Assembly: GCA_934408705.1 (NCBI GenBank)
Contig: CAKRVL010000011.1
Span: 1-47,359 of the forward strand
DNA: 47,359 nucleotides
Origin: an uncultured Blautia sp.
GTDB taxonomy: Bacteria; Bacillota; Clostridia; Lachnospirales; Lachnospiraceae
Direction of reading: 5' to 3'
Shown here: piece after piece, positions 16,987-24,255 of the stretch
Layout: each line of letters begins with the position of its first letter
Position numbering within the stretch: position 1 is the stretch's first letter
The notes under the pieces: generated by a model
What the model saw: only the letters and a program-made list of their open reading frames with translations
Told to the model about the DNA's origin: nothing
Databases searched by the model: none
Position numbers and translations under genes: made by a program

Positions 16987-17010
16987 CCGGGCAGGATAAT
17001 GACTGCCCGG
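16987..17010 (+). other. Perfect hairpin between the HMA and ATPase genes
   Basis: CCGGGCAG (16987-16994), eight bases, CTGCCCGG (17003-17010), without a T-run. It probably tunes expression between the small chaperone and the large ATPase. Confidence 0.6.
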
Positions 17011-17035
17011 CATCAACAAAGGTCAGATTACGATA

Positions 17036-18937
17036 ATGGAGGCCATGCCCTGGCGGCATGTGAAGAATATGAATAAGAAACAGAAAAAGGTTCTGGTCAG
17101 AATCATTGTAACAATTATACTTTTGGTTCTACTGCATTTTCTTCCTGTAGAAGGCTATGTTCGAATGGCGCTTTATCTGATCCCATATCTGGTGATTGGT
17201 TACGACATTCTGAAAAAAGCGTTTAAGGGAATTATGAACCGTCAGGTGTTTGACGAAAATTTTCTTATGGCAGTTGCTACTGTAGGTGCTATCGCTCTTG
17301 GTGATTTCCAGGAAGGTACCGCAGTTATGCTGTTCTACCAGATCGGAGAGCTTTTCCAGAGCTATGCAGTGGGGAAGAGCAGGAAAAACATCAGTGAGCT
17401 TATGGATATCCGTCCGGATTATGCTAATGTTGAGAGGGATGGAAAGCTGGAGAAGGTTGATCCGGATGAGGTTGAGATTGGAACCTTGATCGTAGTCCAG
17501 CCTGGTGAGAAAATTCCCATTGACGGAATTATTGAAGAGGGAAGCTCTACATTAAATACCAGCGCACTGACTGGCGAGAGCCTTCCAAGAGATGCAAAGA
17601 CCGGTGAAGAAGTGATCAGTGGCTGTATTAATATGACAGGTGTTCTGAAAATCCGTACTACCAGGGAATTTGGTGAGTCTACGGTTTCCAAGATTCTGGA
17701 TCTTGTTGAGAATTCCAGTTCCAAGAAATCAAGATCTGAGAACTTTATTTCAAGATTTGCCAAATATTATACCCCGGCTGTGTGCTATAGTGCCCTGGCA
17801 CTTGCTATTATCCCACCTCTTTGCCGGATATTGTTTATGGGGCTTTCACCGGAATGGGGAGACTGGATTTACCGTGCTCTTACTTTCCTGGTTATCAGCT
17901 GCCCATGTGCACTTGTGATCAGTATCCCTCTTAGCTTTTTCGCAGGAATCGGCGGAGCCAGCAATCAGGGAGTTCTGGTAAAGGGCTCCAACTATCTGGA
18001 GACACTTTCTAAGACGAAGATAGTTGTATTTGATAAGACAGGAACTATGACAAAGGGTGTATTCGAGGTTAACGGAATCCATCATAACGAAATGGAAGAT
18101 AAAAAGCTCCTGGAATATGCTGCATATGCAGAGTGTTCTTCTTCCCATCCCATTAGCAAAAGCCTTCAGAAGGCATATGGCATGCCTATCGACCGTAATC
18201 GTGTCACAGATATTGAGGAAATCGGAGGAAATGGTGTCATAGCAAAGGTTGATGGAGTGTCAGTGGCAGCAGGTAATGCCAAGCTAATGGATCGTCTTGG
18301 CATTCCATATAAAGACTGCCATCATGTAGGAACTGTTGTCCATATGGCTGTTGACGGAAAATATGCCGGACACATTCTGATTTCTGACATTATTAAGCCT
18401 CATGCAAAAGATGCCATTTCCAGTCTGAAAAAGGCAGGTGTTGCCAGAACGGTTATGCTCACCGGTGATTCGAAAAAGGTTGCCGATTCTGTAGCTGCCC
18501 AGCTTGGAATCGGAGAAGTTCACAGTGAGCTTCTTCCGGCAGATAAGGTTTCGAGAGTTGAGGAGCTTCTGGAAAATAAGTCTGAGAAGGCTAAGCTTGC
18601 CTTCGTCGGTGATGGTATTAACGATGCACCGGTTCTTTCAAGAGCCGATATCGGAATTGCCATGGGTGCTCTTGGCTCTGATGCTGCAATCGAGGCTGCA
18701 GATATAGTCCTTATGGATGATGATCCGTTGAAAATCGCCAAGGCTATCCGTATTGCAAAAAAATGTATGCGCATTGTATATGAGAATATTTATTTTGCAA
18801 TTGGAATCAAGCTGATCTGTCTGGTGCTTGGTGCTCTGGGTATTGCAAATATGTGGGTTGCTATTTTTGCAGATGTAGGAGTTATGGTGCTGGCAGTTCT
18901 CAATGCAATCCGTACCTTATTTGTAAAGAATCTGTGA
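17036..18937 (+). CDS. Zn2+/Cd2+/Pb2+-translocating P1B-type ATPase
   Basis: A 633-residue inner-membrane pump exporting divalent soft metals at the cost of ATP. Motifs: actuator TGES in SALTGESLPRD; metal site C289-P290-C291 in VISCPCALVIS; phosphorylated D333 in FDKTGTMTKG; nucleotide-binding HP in SSSHPISKSL; hinge GDGINDAPVLSRAD; and, in the last helix pair, FADVGVMVLAVLNAIR, whose Asp and following Gly mark the Zn/Cd (P1B-2) group rather than Cu pumps. It lacks a fused HMA domain, so it is shorter than ZntA; that domain is the separate gene upstream. The start is uncertain: ATG 17036 has only AAAGG at a distance of 12, and ATG 17069 (MNKKQKKVLV) is also likely. Confidence 0.94.
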   Translation: MEAMPWRHVKNMNKKQKKVLVRIIVTIILLVLLHFLPVEGYVRMALYLIPYLVIGYDILKKAFKGIMNRQVFDENFLMAVATVGAIALGDFQEGTAVMLFYQIGELFQSYAVGKSRKNISELMDIRPDYANVERDGKLEKVDPDEVEIGTLIVVQPGEKIPIDGIIEEGSSTLNTSALTGESLPRDAKTGEEVISGCINMTGVLKIRTTREFGESTVSKILDLVENSSSKKSRSENFISRFAKYYTPAVCYSALALAIIPPLCRILFMGLSPEWGDWIYRALTFLVISCPCALVISIPLSFFAGIGGASNQGVLVKGSNYLETLSKTKIVVFDKTGTMTKGVFEVNGIHHNEMEDKKLLEYAAYAECSSSHPISKSLQKAYGMPIDRNRVTDIEEIGGNGVIAKVDGVSVAAGNAKLMDRLGIPYKDCHHVGTVVHMAVDGKYAGHILISDIIKPHAKDAISSLKKAGVARTVMLTGDSKKVADSVAAQLGIGEVHSELLPADKVSRVEELLENKSEKAKLAFVGDGINDAPVLSRADIGIAMGALGSDAAIEAADIVLMDDDPLKIAKAIRIAKKCMRIVYENIYFAIGIKLICLVLGALGIANMWVAIFADVGVMVLAVLNAIRTLFVKNL

Positions 18938-19005
18938 CACAAACATGGGGGAACAGTGATTTACACAGTAGATCAGCAGATTCCCGGATATTGAGGTATA
19001 TAAAA

Positions 19006-19377
19006 ATGAAAAAAGATTTTGACAAAGAAATAGAAACCTGTGACTGCTGTGAGGTTCATGAAAATCTGCTTCAGCTTGTAAATGAAACGATTCCGGAAGA
19101 GAATGAGCTGTATGATCTTGCAGAGCTGTTTAAGGTTTTCGGAGATTCCACCAGAATCCGTATTTTGTTTGTGCTTTTTGAAGCAGAGGTATGCGTGTGT
19201 GATCTGGCAAAGGCCTTGAATATGACTCAGTCTGCTATTTCTCATCAGCTTCGTATTCTGAAGCAGAATAAGCTGGTAAAAAGCCGCAGGGATGGAAAGT
19301 CTATTTTCTATTCCCTGGCTGACGAGCATGTGCGGACCATTATCGATCAGGGAAGAGAGCATATAGAGGAAGACTAA
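19006..19377 (+). CDS. CadC/SmtB-type ArsR-family metal-sensing repressor
   Basis: A 123-residue dimeric winged-helix repressor released from DNA by metal. ATG 19006 is chosen as the start of the conserved length, with TTGAGG upstream. It has the alpha-3N thiolate site of CadC: C12, C14, C15 near the N-terminus and C63-V-C65 in EVCVCDLAKAL. It also has the alpha-5 site of SmtB/CzrA: D106-x-H108 and H119-x-x-E122. The recognition helix is TQSAISHQLRILKQNKLV. Both sites being complete suggests Cd/Pb and Zn sensing. It is third in the unit after the ATPase and should bind the operator at 16687-16708, closing a feedback loop. Confidence 0.92.
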   Translation: MKKDFDKEIETCDCCEVHENLLQLVNETIPEENELYDLAELFKVFGDSTRIRILFVLFEAEVCVCDLAKALNMTQSAISHQLRILKQNKLVKSRRDGKSIFYSLADEHVRTIIDQGREHIEED

Positions 19378-19402
19378 AAAAGGAAGACTGTGAAATTAAT
19401 TA

Positions 19403-19431
19403 TTGACGTCCCCATGAGTTTTTGCTATATT
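19403..19431 (+). promoter_or_regulatory. Promoter of the riboswitch-controlled antiporter
   Basis: TTGACG (19403-19408), 17 bases, TATATT (19426-19431), immediately upstream of the manganese riboswitch. Confidence 0.7.
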
Positions 19432-19440
19432 GTATAAGAA

Positions 19441-19580
19441 TTGAACTTCGTGAGGGAGTAGTTTGCGTGAAAACGTGGTTTGTCAACAGTCGCGGCATTT
19501 GTTTTTCGGAACAGAGCCTGGCAAATCTTAAAAAATGAGACTCATGTATGTCTGTTATAAGGGCATGCATGAGTTTTTTT
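19441..19580 (+). promoter_or_regulatory. yybP-ykoY manganese riboswitch with terminator
   Basis: The aptamer shows the hallmark GAGGGAGTAG (19452-19461), a GTCAACA segment and the closing TGAGACTCATG. The same order occurs in the divergent copy at 21432-21660. The expression platform is a terminator: ACTCATGTATG (19540-19550) pairs with CATGCATGAGT (19564-19574), followed by seven T. Mn2+ binding should prevent termination and switch on the antiporter. The rest of the gap to 19693 holds a near-palindrome ACCC-R-ATGCAT-Y-GGGT (19630-19645) and the ribosome site. Confidence 0.88.
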
Positions 19581-19693
19581 ATGTAATACGAAATTTTCCT
19601 ATTACACAAAAAACGCTCCCCGAGGATGTGACCCGATGCATTGGGTATGTTTTGAGGGAAATACTATAATATCTTGGAAAAGGAGAAAAAATT

Positions 19694-20698
19694 ATGGATG
19701 ATTTTATTAATGGTCTTCCTGTGGCACTTGTAGTTGTGCTGCTCGTGGTTGGTTTCGCTTTTCTTGTGAAGGGTGCTGATCTGTTTGTGGAGGGAAGCTC
19801 CAGTATTGCGAAGAAGCTGAAGGTTCCGTCGATTATTATCGGTCTTACCATAGTTGCGATGGGAACCTCCCTGCCGGAAACAGCAGTCAGTGTAACTGCT
19901 TCACTGGTGCAGAATAATGAGCTTGCAGTAAGTAATGTGGTTGGCTCCAATATTTTTAACCTCATGTTTGTAATTGGTGTCTGTTCAATACTAACTCCTA
20001 TTATGGTGCAAAAAGCAACCATAGTCAGAGATATTCCATTATCTTTTATATGTGCCCTGCTGTTACTGGCGTTGGGAATCCTGGGCGTGGGAGATAAGTC
20101 AGGAATGATCCTGGGACGTATTGACGGAATCGTTTTTCTGATTCTTTTTACAGGCTATATTGTTATAATGATCAAAAGTGCTATGGCGGCACGGGCAGCC
20201 GGTCAGAAGGTAGAAATCGAAGGCGTGGAGGAATGTGATGATCTGAAAACCCTGTCTTATGGGAAAAGTATCCTCTTCCTGATCATAGGTGCGGCAGCAA
20301 TTGCATTTGGCGGGGATCTTACAGTCGATTCTGCCAGCCGTATCGCTATCGAGCTTGGAATGAGCCAGACACTGGTGGGACTTACCATTGTATCTATTGG
20401 AACATCTCTACCTGAGCTGGTGACTTCTGTTGTAGCAGCCAGAAAAAATGAAGTAGACATGGCCGTGGGAAATGCTGTGGGCTCCAATATTTTTAACATT
20501 CTCATGGTTCTTGGAATAGCATCCACTATCAGTCCTGTTGCAATGATCCGGGAAAATCTTATTGATATTGTGATCCTTATGATTTTTACTTTAATTGTAT
20601 GGGCTTTTGCGGGTACAAAAAGAAAAATTGAGCGCAAGGAAGGTATAATTATGACCTTGGCATATCTGATTTATTGTGGATATATTATTATGCGATGA
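19694..20698 (+). CDS. CaCA-family calcium/sodium (probably manganese-linked) antiporter
   Basis: A 334-residue, ten-helix inner-membrane antiporter of the YrbG type. It has the two inverted alpha repeats: IIIGLTIVAMGTSLPETAVS with SNVVGSNIFNLMFVIG in the first half, and LVGLTIVSIGTSLPELVTS with NAVGSNIFNILMVLG in the second; the two GTSLPE acids form the ion site. The family exports Ca2+ for Na+ or H+. Control by a manganese riboswitch makes Mn2+ export the more probable job here, which is inference. AAAAGGAGAAAA precedes the ATG. It converges with mntP on a shared terminator. Confidence 0.92.
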   Translation: MDDFINGLPVALVVVLLVVGFAFLVKGADLFVEGSSSIAKKLKVPSIIIGLTIVAMGTSLPETAVSVTASLVQNNELAVSNVVGSNIFNLMFVIGVCSILTPIMVQKATIVRDIPLSFICALLLLALGILGVGDKSGMILGRIDGIVFLILFTGYIVIMIKSAMAARAAGQKVEIEGVEECDDLKTLSYGKSILFLIIGAAAIAFGGDLTVDSASRIAIELGMSQTLVGLTIVSIGTSLPELVTSVVAARKNEVDMAVGNAVGSNIFNILMVLGIASTISPVAMIRENLIDIVILMIFTLIVWAFAGTKRKIERKEGIIMTLAYLIYCGYIIMR

Positions 20699-20729
20699 TC
20701 AGTATTGCTCCGTTCTTTTAGCGTTATAA

Positions 20730-20783
20730 AAAGGCTTTCATTTAATCTGCTTTATGTTATAAAGTCAGAAAATGAAAGCCTTT
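20730..20783. terminator. Bidirectional branched terminator
   Basis: A perfect 14-base inverted repeat, AAAGGCTTTCATTT (20730-20743) and AAATGAAAGCCTTT (20770-20783). Its loop holds a further hairpin CTTTAT-GTT-ATAAAG (20750-20764). It lies between the convergent antiporter and mntP genes and serves both. Confidence 0.88.
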
Positions 20784-20804
20784 AGTATGTAAAAATATGA
20801 CGGA

Positions 20805-21389
20805 TCAGAATACGTTTGAAATAAAAATTTCAAGACCAATTGCAATGAGAATCACACCGCCAAGTATGTCTGCTTTGTTGGAAAGCTTTGTACCGAAGCG
20901 TTTTCCCAGAGAAAGACCTGTCATACAGATAATGAAGGTAACAACAGCAATGATCAGGGAACAGACAAGAGCCATAAGCCAGTTGTATTCGGAAATTGTG
21001 AAGCCAACAGACAAGGCATCAATGGAAGTGGCAACACCCTGAATAAAAAGAGCCTTAATTCCAACACCCGGAGTTTCTTCATCTTCACCGGTTCCGCAGA
21101 TACCGCTTTTTAGCATGGAGCCGCCGATAAAGCCAAGAAGGATCAGTGCGATCCATGGAATAAATTTTTCAAATGTCCTGAAGTATTCAACAACAGTGTG
21201 TACGCATAACCATCCGGTCATTGGCATGATGGCCTGGAAAGCACCGAAGGTGCCGGCAATGCTGCACATTTTTTTTATTCTCATCTTTGGCTCATGCAGG
21301 CCGTTTGCAAGGGATACGGAAAAAGCGTCCATTGCAAGACCAACGCCAAGAAGAGCGCTGTTCAGAAAAAAGACAAAGCTATAATTCAT
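20805..21389 (-). CDS. mntP: Manganese efflux pump MntP
   Basis: A 194-residue inner-membrane protein with six hydrophobic helices, the normal MntP (YebN) length. The two repeated halves each carry the conserved acid: GLAMDAFSVSLANG near residue 20 and ATSIDALSVGFTISEYN near 120; both Asp are needed for Mn2+ export in the family. The start is the ATG at 21389 with CGGAGG 10 bases upstream. It is transcribed behind its own yybP-ykoY riboswitch (21432-21660), so it should be made when internal Mn2+ is high. It works alongside the CaCA antiporter that faces it. Confidence 0.95.
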   Translation of the reverse strand: MNYSFVFFLNSALLGVGLAMDAFSVSLANGLHEPKMRIKKMCSIAGTFGAFQAIMPMTGWLCVHTVVEYFRTFEKFIPWIALILLGFIGGSMLKSGICGTGEDEETPGVGIKALFIQGVATSIDALSVGFTISEYNWLMALVCSLIIAVVTFIICMTGLSLGKRFGTKLSNKADILGGVILIAIGLEIFISNVF

Positions 21390-21431
21390 TTTTTAAATCC
21401 TCCGTATGATTGTTATGGCTTCCGAAACATG

Positions 21432-21660
21432 AAAAAAGACCCATATATAACCACAGGCTATATATGGATCATAGACATTCTTATAAAAGGACAGACTCCA
21501 TGTATAGCATTCGTTATACATGAGTCTCGCAATTTAATGCAAGCCAGACCAAAAAATTAATTTCAAAGATTCACAGGTCGGTATGTTGACTTGCCACGCG
21601 CAAAATATAGTGTTCTAAAATAATTCCAGGCACGCTTGCTACTCCCTCACAGGGAAACCT
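21432..21660 (-). promoter_or_regulatory. yybP-ykoY manganese riboswitch of mntP
   Basis: Read on the minus strand, the aptamer starts near 21660 with GTGAGGGAGTAGC (complement of 21638-21650), includes GTCAACATACC and closes with GAGACTCATGTATA (around 21514-21527). The platform contains an ACTCATGTATA/TATACATGGAGT helix and a terminator, GATCCATATATA (complement of 21459-21470) with TATATATGGGTC (complement of 21438-21449) followed by TTTTTT. Manganese should favour read-through into mntP. Confidence 0.93.
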
Positions 21661-21669
21661 TATTTCGTA

Positions 21670-21698
21670 ACTCTAGCAGATGACAAGAGATTTGTCAA
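21670..21698 (-). promoter_or_regulatory. Promoter of the mntP riboswitch transcript
   Basis: On the minus strand TTGACA (21693-21698), 17 bases, then TAGAGT (21670-21675) preceded by TGC, an extended -10. It lies just upstream of the aptamer. Confidence 0.75.
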
Positions 21699-21763
21699 TA
21701 AATTTTCTCAATAATATTGACATTATTATGAAATTAGAATAAACTAACTCTTACAAAAACAAA

Positions 21764-21778
21764 TGATAAAAATTATCA
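21764..21778 (+). promoter_or_regulatory. Fur box upstream of feoAB
   Basis: TGATAAAAATTATCA matches the 7-1-7 Fur consensus TGATAATNATTATCA at all but one defined position. It lies 30 bases before the feoAB start, so Fe2+-loaded Fur would block transcription. The -35/-10 pair is not clear; AT-rich sequence covers 21720-21760. Confidence 0.82.
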
Positions 21779-21808
21779 ATAATTTACGAGAAAAGAGGAT
21801 TGATATAC

Positions 21809-24154
21809 ATGACACTAAAAGAACTACCCATTGGGAAAACTGCCACAGTAACTGCTGTAGGCGGTGAAGGAGCCCTGCGGCAGCATTTTCTGGATATGGG
21901 ACTTATTCCCATGGCAGATGTGACTATGGTCAAATATGCACCTATGGGAGATCCTGTAGAGGTGCGGATCCACAGCTATGAGCTGACATTGCGGCTTGCA
22001 GATGCAGCCCAGATCCAGATTGATAATGTAAGAGATGCAAAAGAGCTGAAACATGGAAGACGTGCCAGAGCAATACCTCATCCAGGTCTTGGAGAGGGCG
22101 GCAAGTACCATGAAAAGGCAGATGAGCATCCCCTTCCTGAGAGTGAGCTTCTCACATTTGCCCTGGCAGGAAACCAGAACTGCGGTAAAACAACATTGTT
22201 TAATCAGCTAACCGGATCCAATCAGCATGTAGGAAATTTTCCAGGAGTTACAGTAGATCGGAAGGATGGTATTATCCGCGGGAAAAAGAATACTCTTGTG
22301 ACGGATCTTCCGGGAATTTATTCTATGTCACCTTACACAAGCGAGGAAATCGTGACCAGAAGCTTTATTCTGGAGCAGCATCCCAAGGGCATTATTAATA
22401 TTGTGGATGCTACTAATATAGAGAGAAATCTTTATCTTACCATGCAGCTGATGGAGCTGGATGTGCCTATGGTACTGGCACTGAATATGATGGATGAGGT
22501 AAGACAGAACGGTGGTTCTGTGCGTGTGAACCAGATGGAGGAAGCACTGGGGATTCCGGTAGTGCCTATTTCCGCAGCAAAAAATGAGGGAATTGATGAA
22601 CTGGTCGCACATGCCATTCATGTGGCAAAATATCAGGAAAAGCCGAAACGGCTGGATTTCTGTGATGCAAACGATGATGGCGGAGCTGTTCACAGATGTC
22701 TTCACGGAATCATGCATTTAATAGAAGATCATGCACAGCAGGCAGATATTCCGGTGCGTTTCGCAGCCAGCAAGCTTGCTGAAGGGGATGAACTGATCCT
22801 GGAAAAGCTTGGTCTGGATCAAAATGAAAAAGAAACCTTAGAGCATATTGTAAAACAGATGGAGACAGAGCGAGGTCTTGACCGGTCAGCGGCTATTGCC
22901 CATATGCGTTTTGATTTCATTGAAAAAGTCTGTGATGAGACTGTTATTAAGCCCCATGAGAGCAAGGAGCATCTGCGCAGTCAGAGGATGGATAAAATAC
23001 TTACAGGTAAATATACAGCCATTCCATGCTTTGCAGGTATTATGGCTCTGGTTTTCTGGCTCACCTTTGGTGTGATCGGAAAAGGACTTTCAGATCTTCT
23101 TGACATGGGAATTACCTGGCTGACTGCAGTAATGGATCAGACAATGACTGCATGGAATGTAAATAACGTGCTTCATTCCCTTGTGATTGACGGTATTTTC
23201 AACGGTGTGGGAAGCGTGCTTAGCTTTCTGCCGATTATCGTTACCTTGTTCTTCTTCCTGTCTCTTTTGGAGGACAGTGGATATATGGCAAGAGTTGCTT
23301 TTGTGATGGACAAGCTGCTTCGTAAGATAGGCCTTTCAGGACGAAGCATTGTGCCTATGCTGGTAGGCTTTGGATGTACGGTGCCTGGCGTTATGGCGAG
23401 CAGAACCCTGCCTTCAGAGCGTGACCGTAAGATGACTATTCTCCTTACACCATTTATGAGCTGCTCTGCAAAGCTTCCTATCTATGCCTTTTTCACAGCA
23501 GCCTTTTTTCCGAAATATGGGGCAGTGGTAATGGTTGCACTTTATTTTGGCGGTATTATCATGGGAATCCTCATGGCATTGCTTTTTGGAAAAACCATGT
23601 TCAAGGGGGAGGCAGTTCCTTTCGTTATGGAGCTTCCTAACTATCGTCTGCCTGGTGCAAAAAATGTAGGTCAGCTGCTTTGGGAAAAAGCAAAAGATTT
23701 TCTCCAGAGAGCCTTTACTGTTATTTTTGTCGCCACAATTGTAATCTGGTTCTTACAGACCTTTGATCTGCATCTGAATATTGTAACAGATTCCAGGAAC
23801 AGTATCCTGGCGGCTCTGGCAGGAATGATCGCACCGGTATTTAAGCCTCTTGGTTTTGGAGACTGGAGATTCTCCACTGCACTTGTAACAGGCTTTATGG
23901 CAAAAGAAAGTGTGGTTTCCACGCTGTCTATTCTGTTTGGAAGTACCGCAGCATTGGTGGAAGTGCTTTCTCCTATGGCAGCAGTCTGTCTTCTTACATT
24001 CTGCCTGTTATACACACCATGTGTAGCAGCGGTTGCTTCTGTAAAGCGGGAGCTGGGTGGAAAATGGGCAGCTGGCGTAGTGATCGGGCAATGTGTGATT
24101 GCCTGGATTGCTGCATTTTTGGTAAAAATTGTTGGCGTTTTACTTAGATTTTGA
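21809..24154 (+). CDS. feoB: FeoA-FeoB fusion, ferrous iron transporter
   Basis: A 781-residue inner-membrane Fe2+ importer. ATG 21809 is preferred: AGAGGA is 10 bases upstream, while the in-frame TTG at 21800 has no room for a site. Residues 1-75 are a FeoA SH3-like domain (TLKELPIGKTATVTAVGG, then ALRQHFLDMGLIPMADV). A linker leads to the G domain at about 118 with G1 GNQNCGKTTLFNQ, G3 DLPGIYSM and G4 LNMMDE, then the helical membrane core with both gate motifs, GFGCTVPGVMASRTLP and PFMSCSAKLPIY. G1 has Gln where most FeoB have Pro (GNPNCGKT). FeoA-FeoB fusions are known in Clostridia. The Fur box at 21764-21778 implies induction under iron starvation. Confidence 0.95.
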   Translation: MTLKELPIGKTATVTAVGGEGALRQHFLDMGLIPMADVTMVKYAPMGDPVEVRIHSYELTLRLADAAQIQIDNVRDAKELKHGRRARAIPHPGLGEGGKYHEKADEHPLPESELLTFALAGNQNCGKTTLFNQLTGSNQHVGNFPGVTVDRKDGIIRGKKNTLVTDLPGIYSMSPYTSEEIVTRSFILEQHPKGIINIVDATNIERNLYLTMQLMELDVPMVLALNMMDEVRQNGGSVRVNQMEEALGIPVVPISAAKNEGIDELVAHAIHVAKYQEKPKRLDFCDANDDGGAVHRCLHGIMHLIEDHAQQADIPVRFAASKLAEGDELILEKLGLDQNEKETLEHIVKQMETERGLDRSAAIAHMRFDFIEKVCDETVIKPHESKEHLRSQRMDKILTGKYTAIPCFAGIMALVFWLTFGVIGKGLSDLLDMGITWLTAVMDQTMTAWNVNNVLHSLVIDGIFNGVGSVLSFLPIIVTLFFFLSLLEDSGYMARVAFVMDKLLRKIGLSGRSIVPMLVGFGCTVPGVMASRTLPSERDRKMTILLTPFMSCSAKLPIYAFFTAAFFPKYGAVVMVALYFGGIIMGILMALLFGKTMFKGEAVPFVMELPNYRLPGAKNVGQLLWEKAKDFLQRAFTVIFVATIVIWFLQTFDLHLNIVTDSRNSILAALAGMIAPVFKPLGFGDWRFSTALVTGFMAKESVVSTLSILFGSTAALVEVLSPMAAVCLLTFCLLYTPCVAAVASVKRELGGKWAAGVVIGQCVIAWIAAFLVKIVGVLLRF

Positions 24155-24155
24155 G

Positions 24156-24178
24156 AAAAATGACTATTTTTCATTTTT
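24156..24178 (+). terminator. Weak AT-rich terminator after feoAB
   Basis: AAAAATG (24156-24162) can pair with CATTTTT (24172-24178), a seven-base AT-rich stem ending in T residues. It is weak but is the only candidate between feoAB and the next promoter. Confidence 0.45.
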
Positions 24179-24191
24179 AACAAAATAAATA

Positions 24192-24219
24192 TTGACTATT
24201 GGTCATTTTAGATTATACT
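24192..24219 (+). promoter_or_regulatory. Promoter overlapped by a palindromic operator
   Basis: TTGACT (24192-24197), 16 bases, TATACT (24214-24219). The palindrome TGAC-TATTG-GTCA (24193-24205) overlaps the -35, a classic repressor position for TetR- or MarR-type regulators. A related copy, TGACTATTTTTCA, lies at 24161-24173. No regulator gene is next to it. Confidence 0.65.
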
Positions 24220-24255
24220 ATAGTACGAAAGAAATGTATTAAGGAGATGACATCA

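Noticed and set aside
19630..19645. ACCC-R-ATGCAT-Y-GGGT palindrome as a regulator site
   Set aside because: It lies downstream of the riboswitch terminator, within the transcribed leader, and occurs once; nothing ties it to a regulator.
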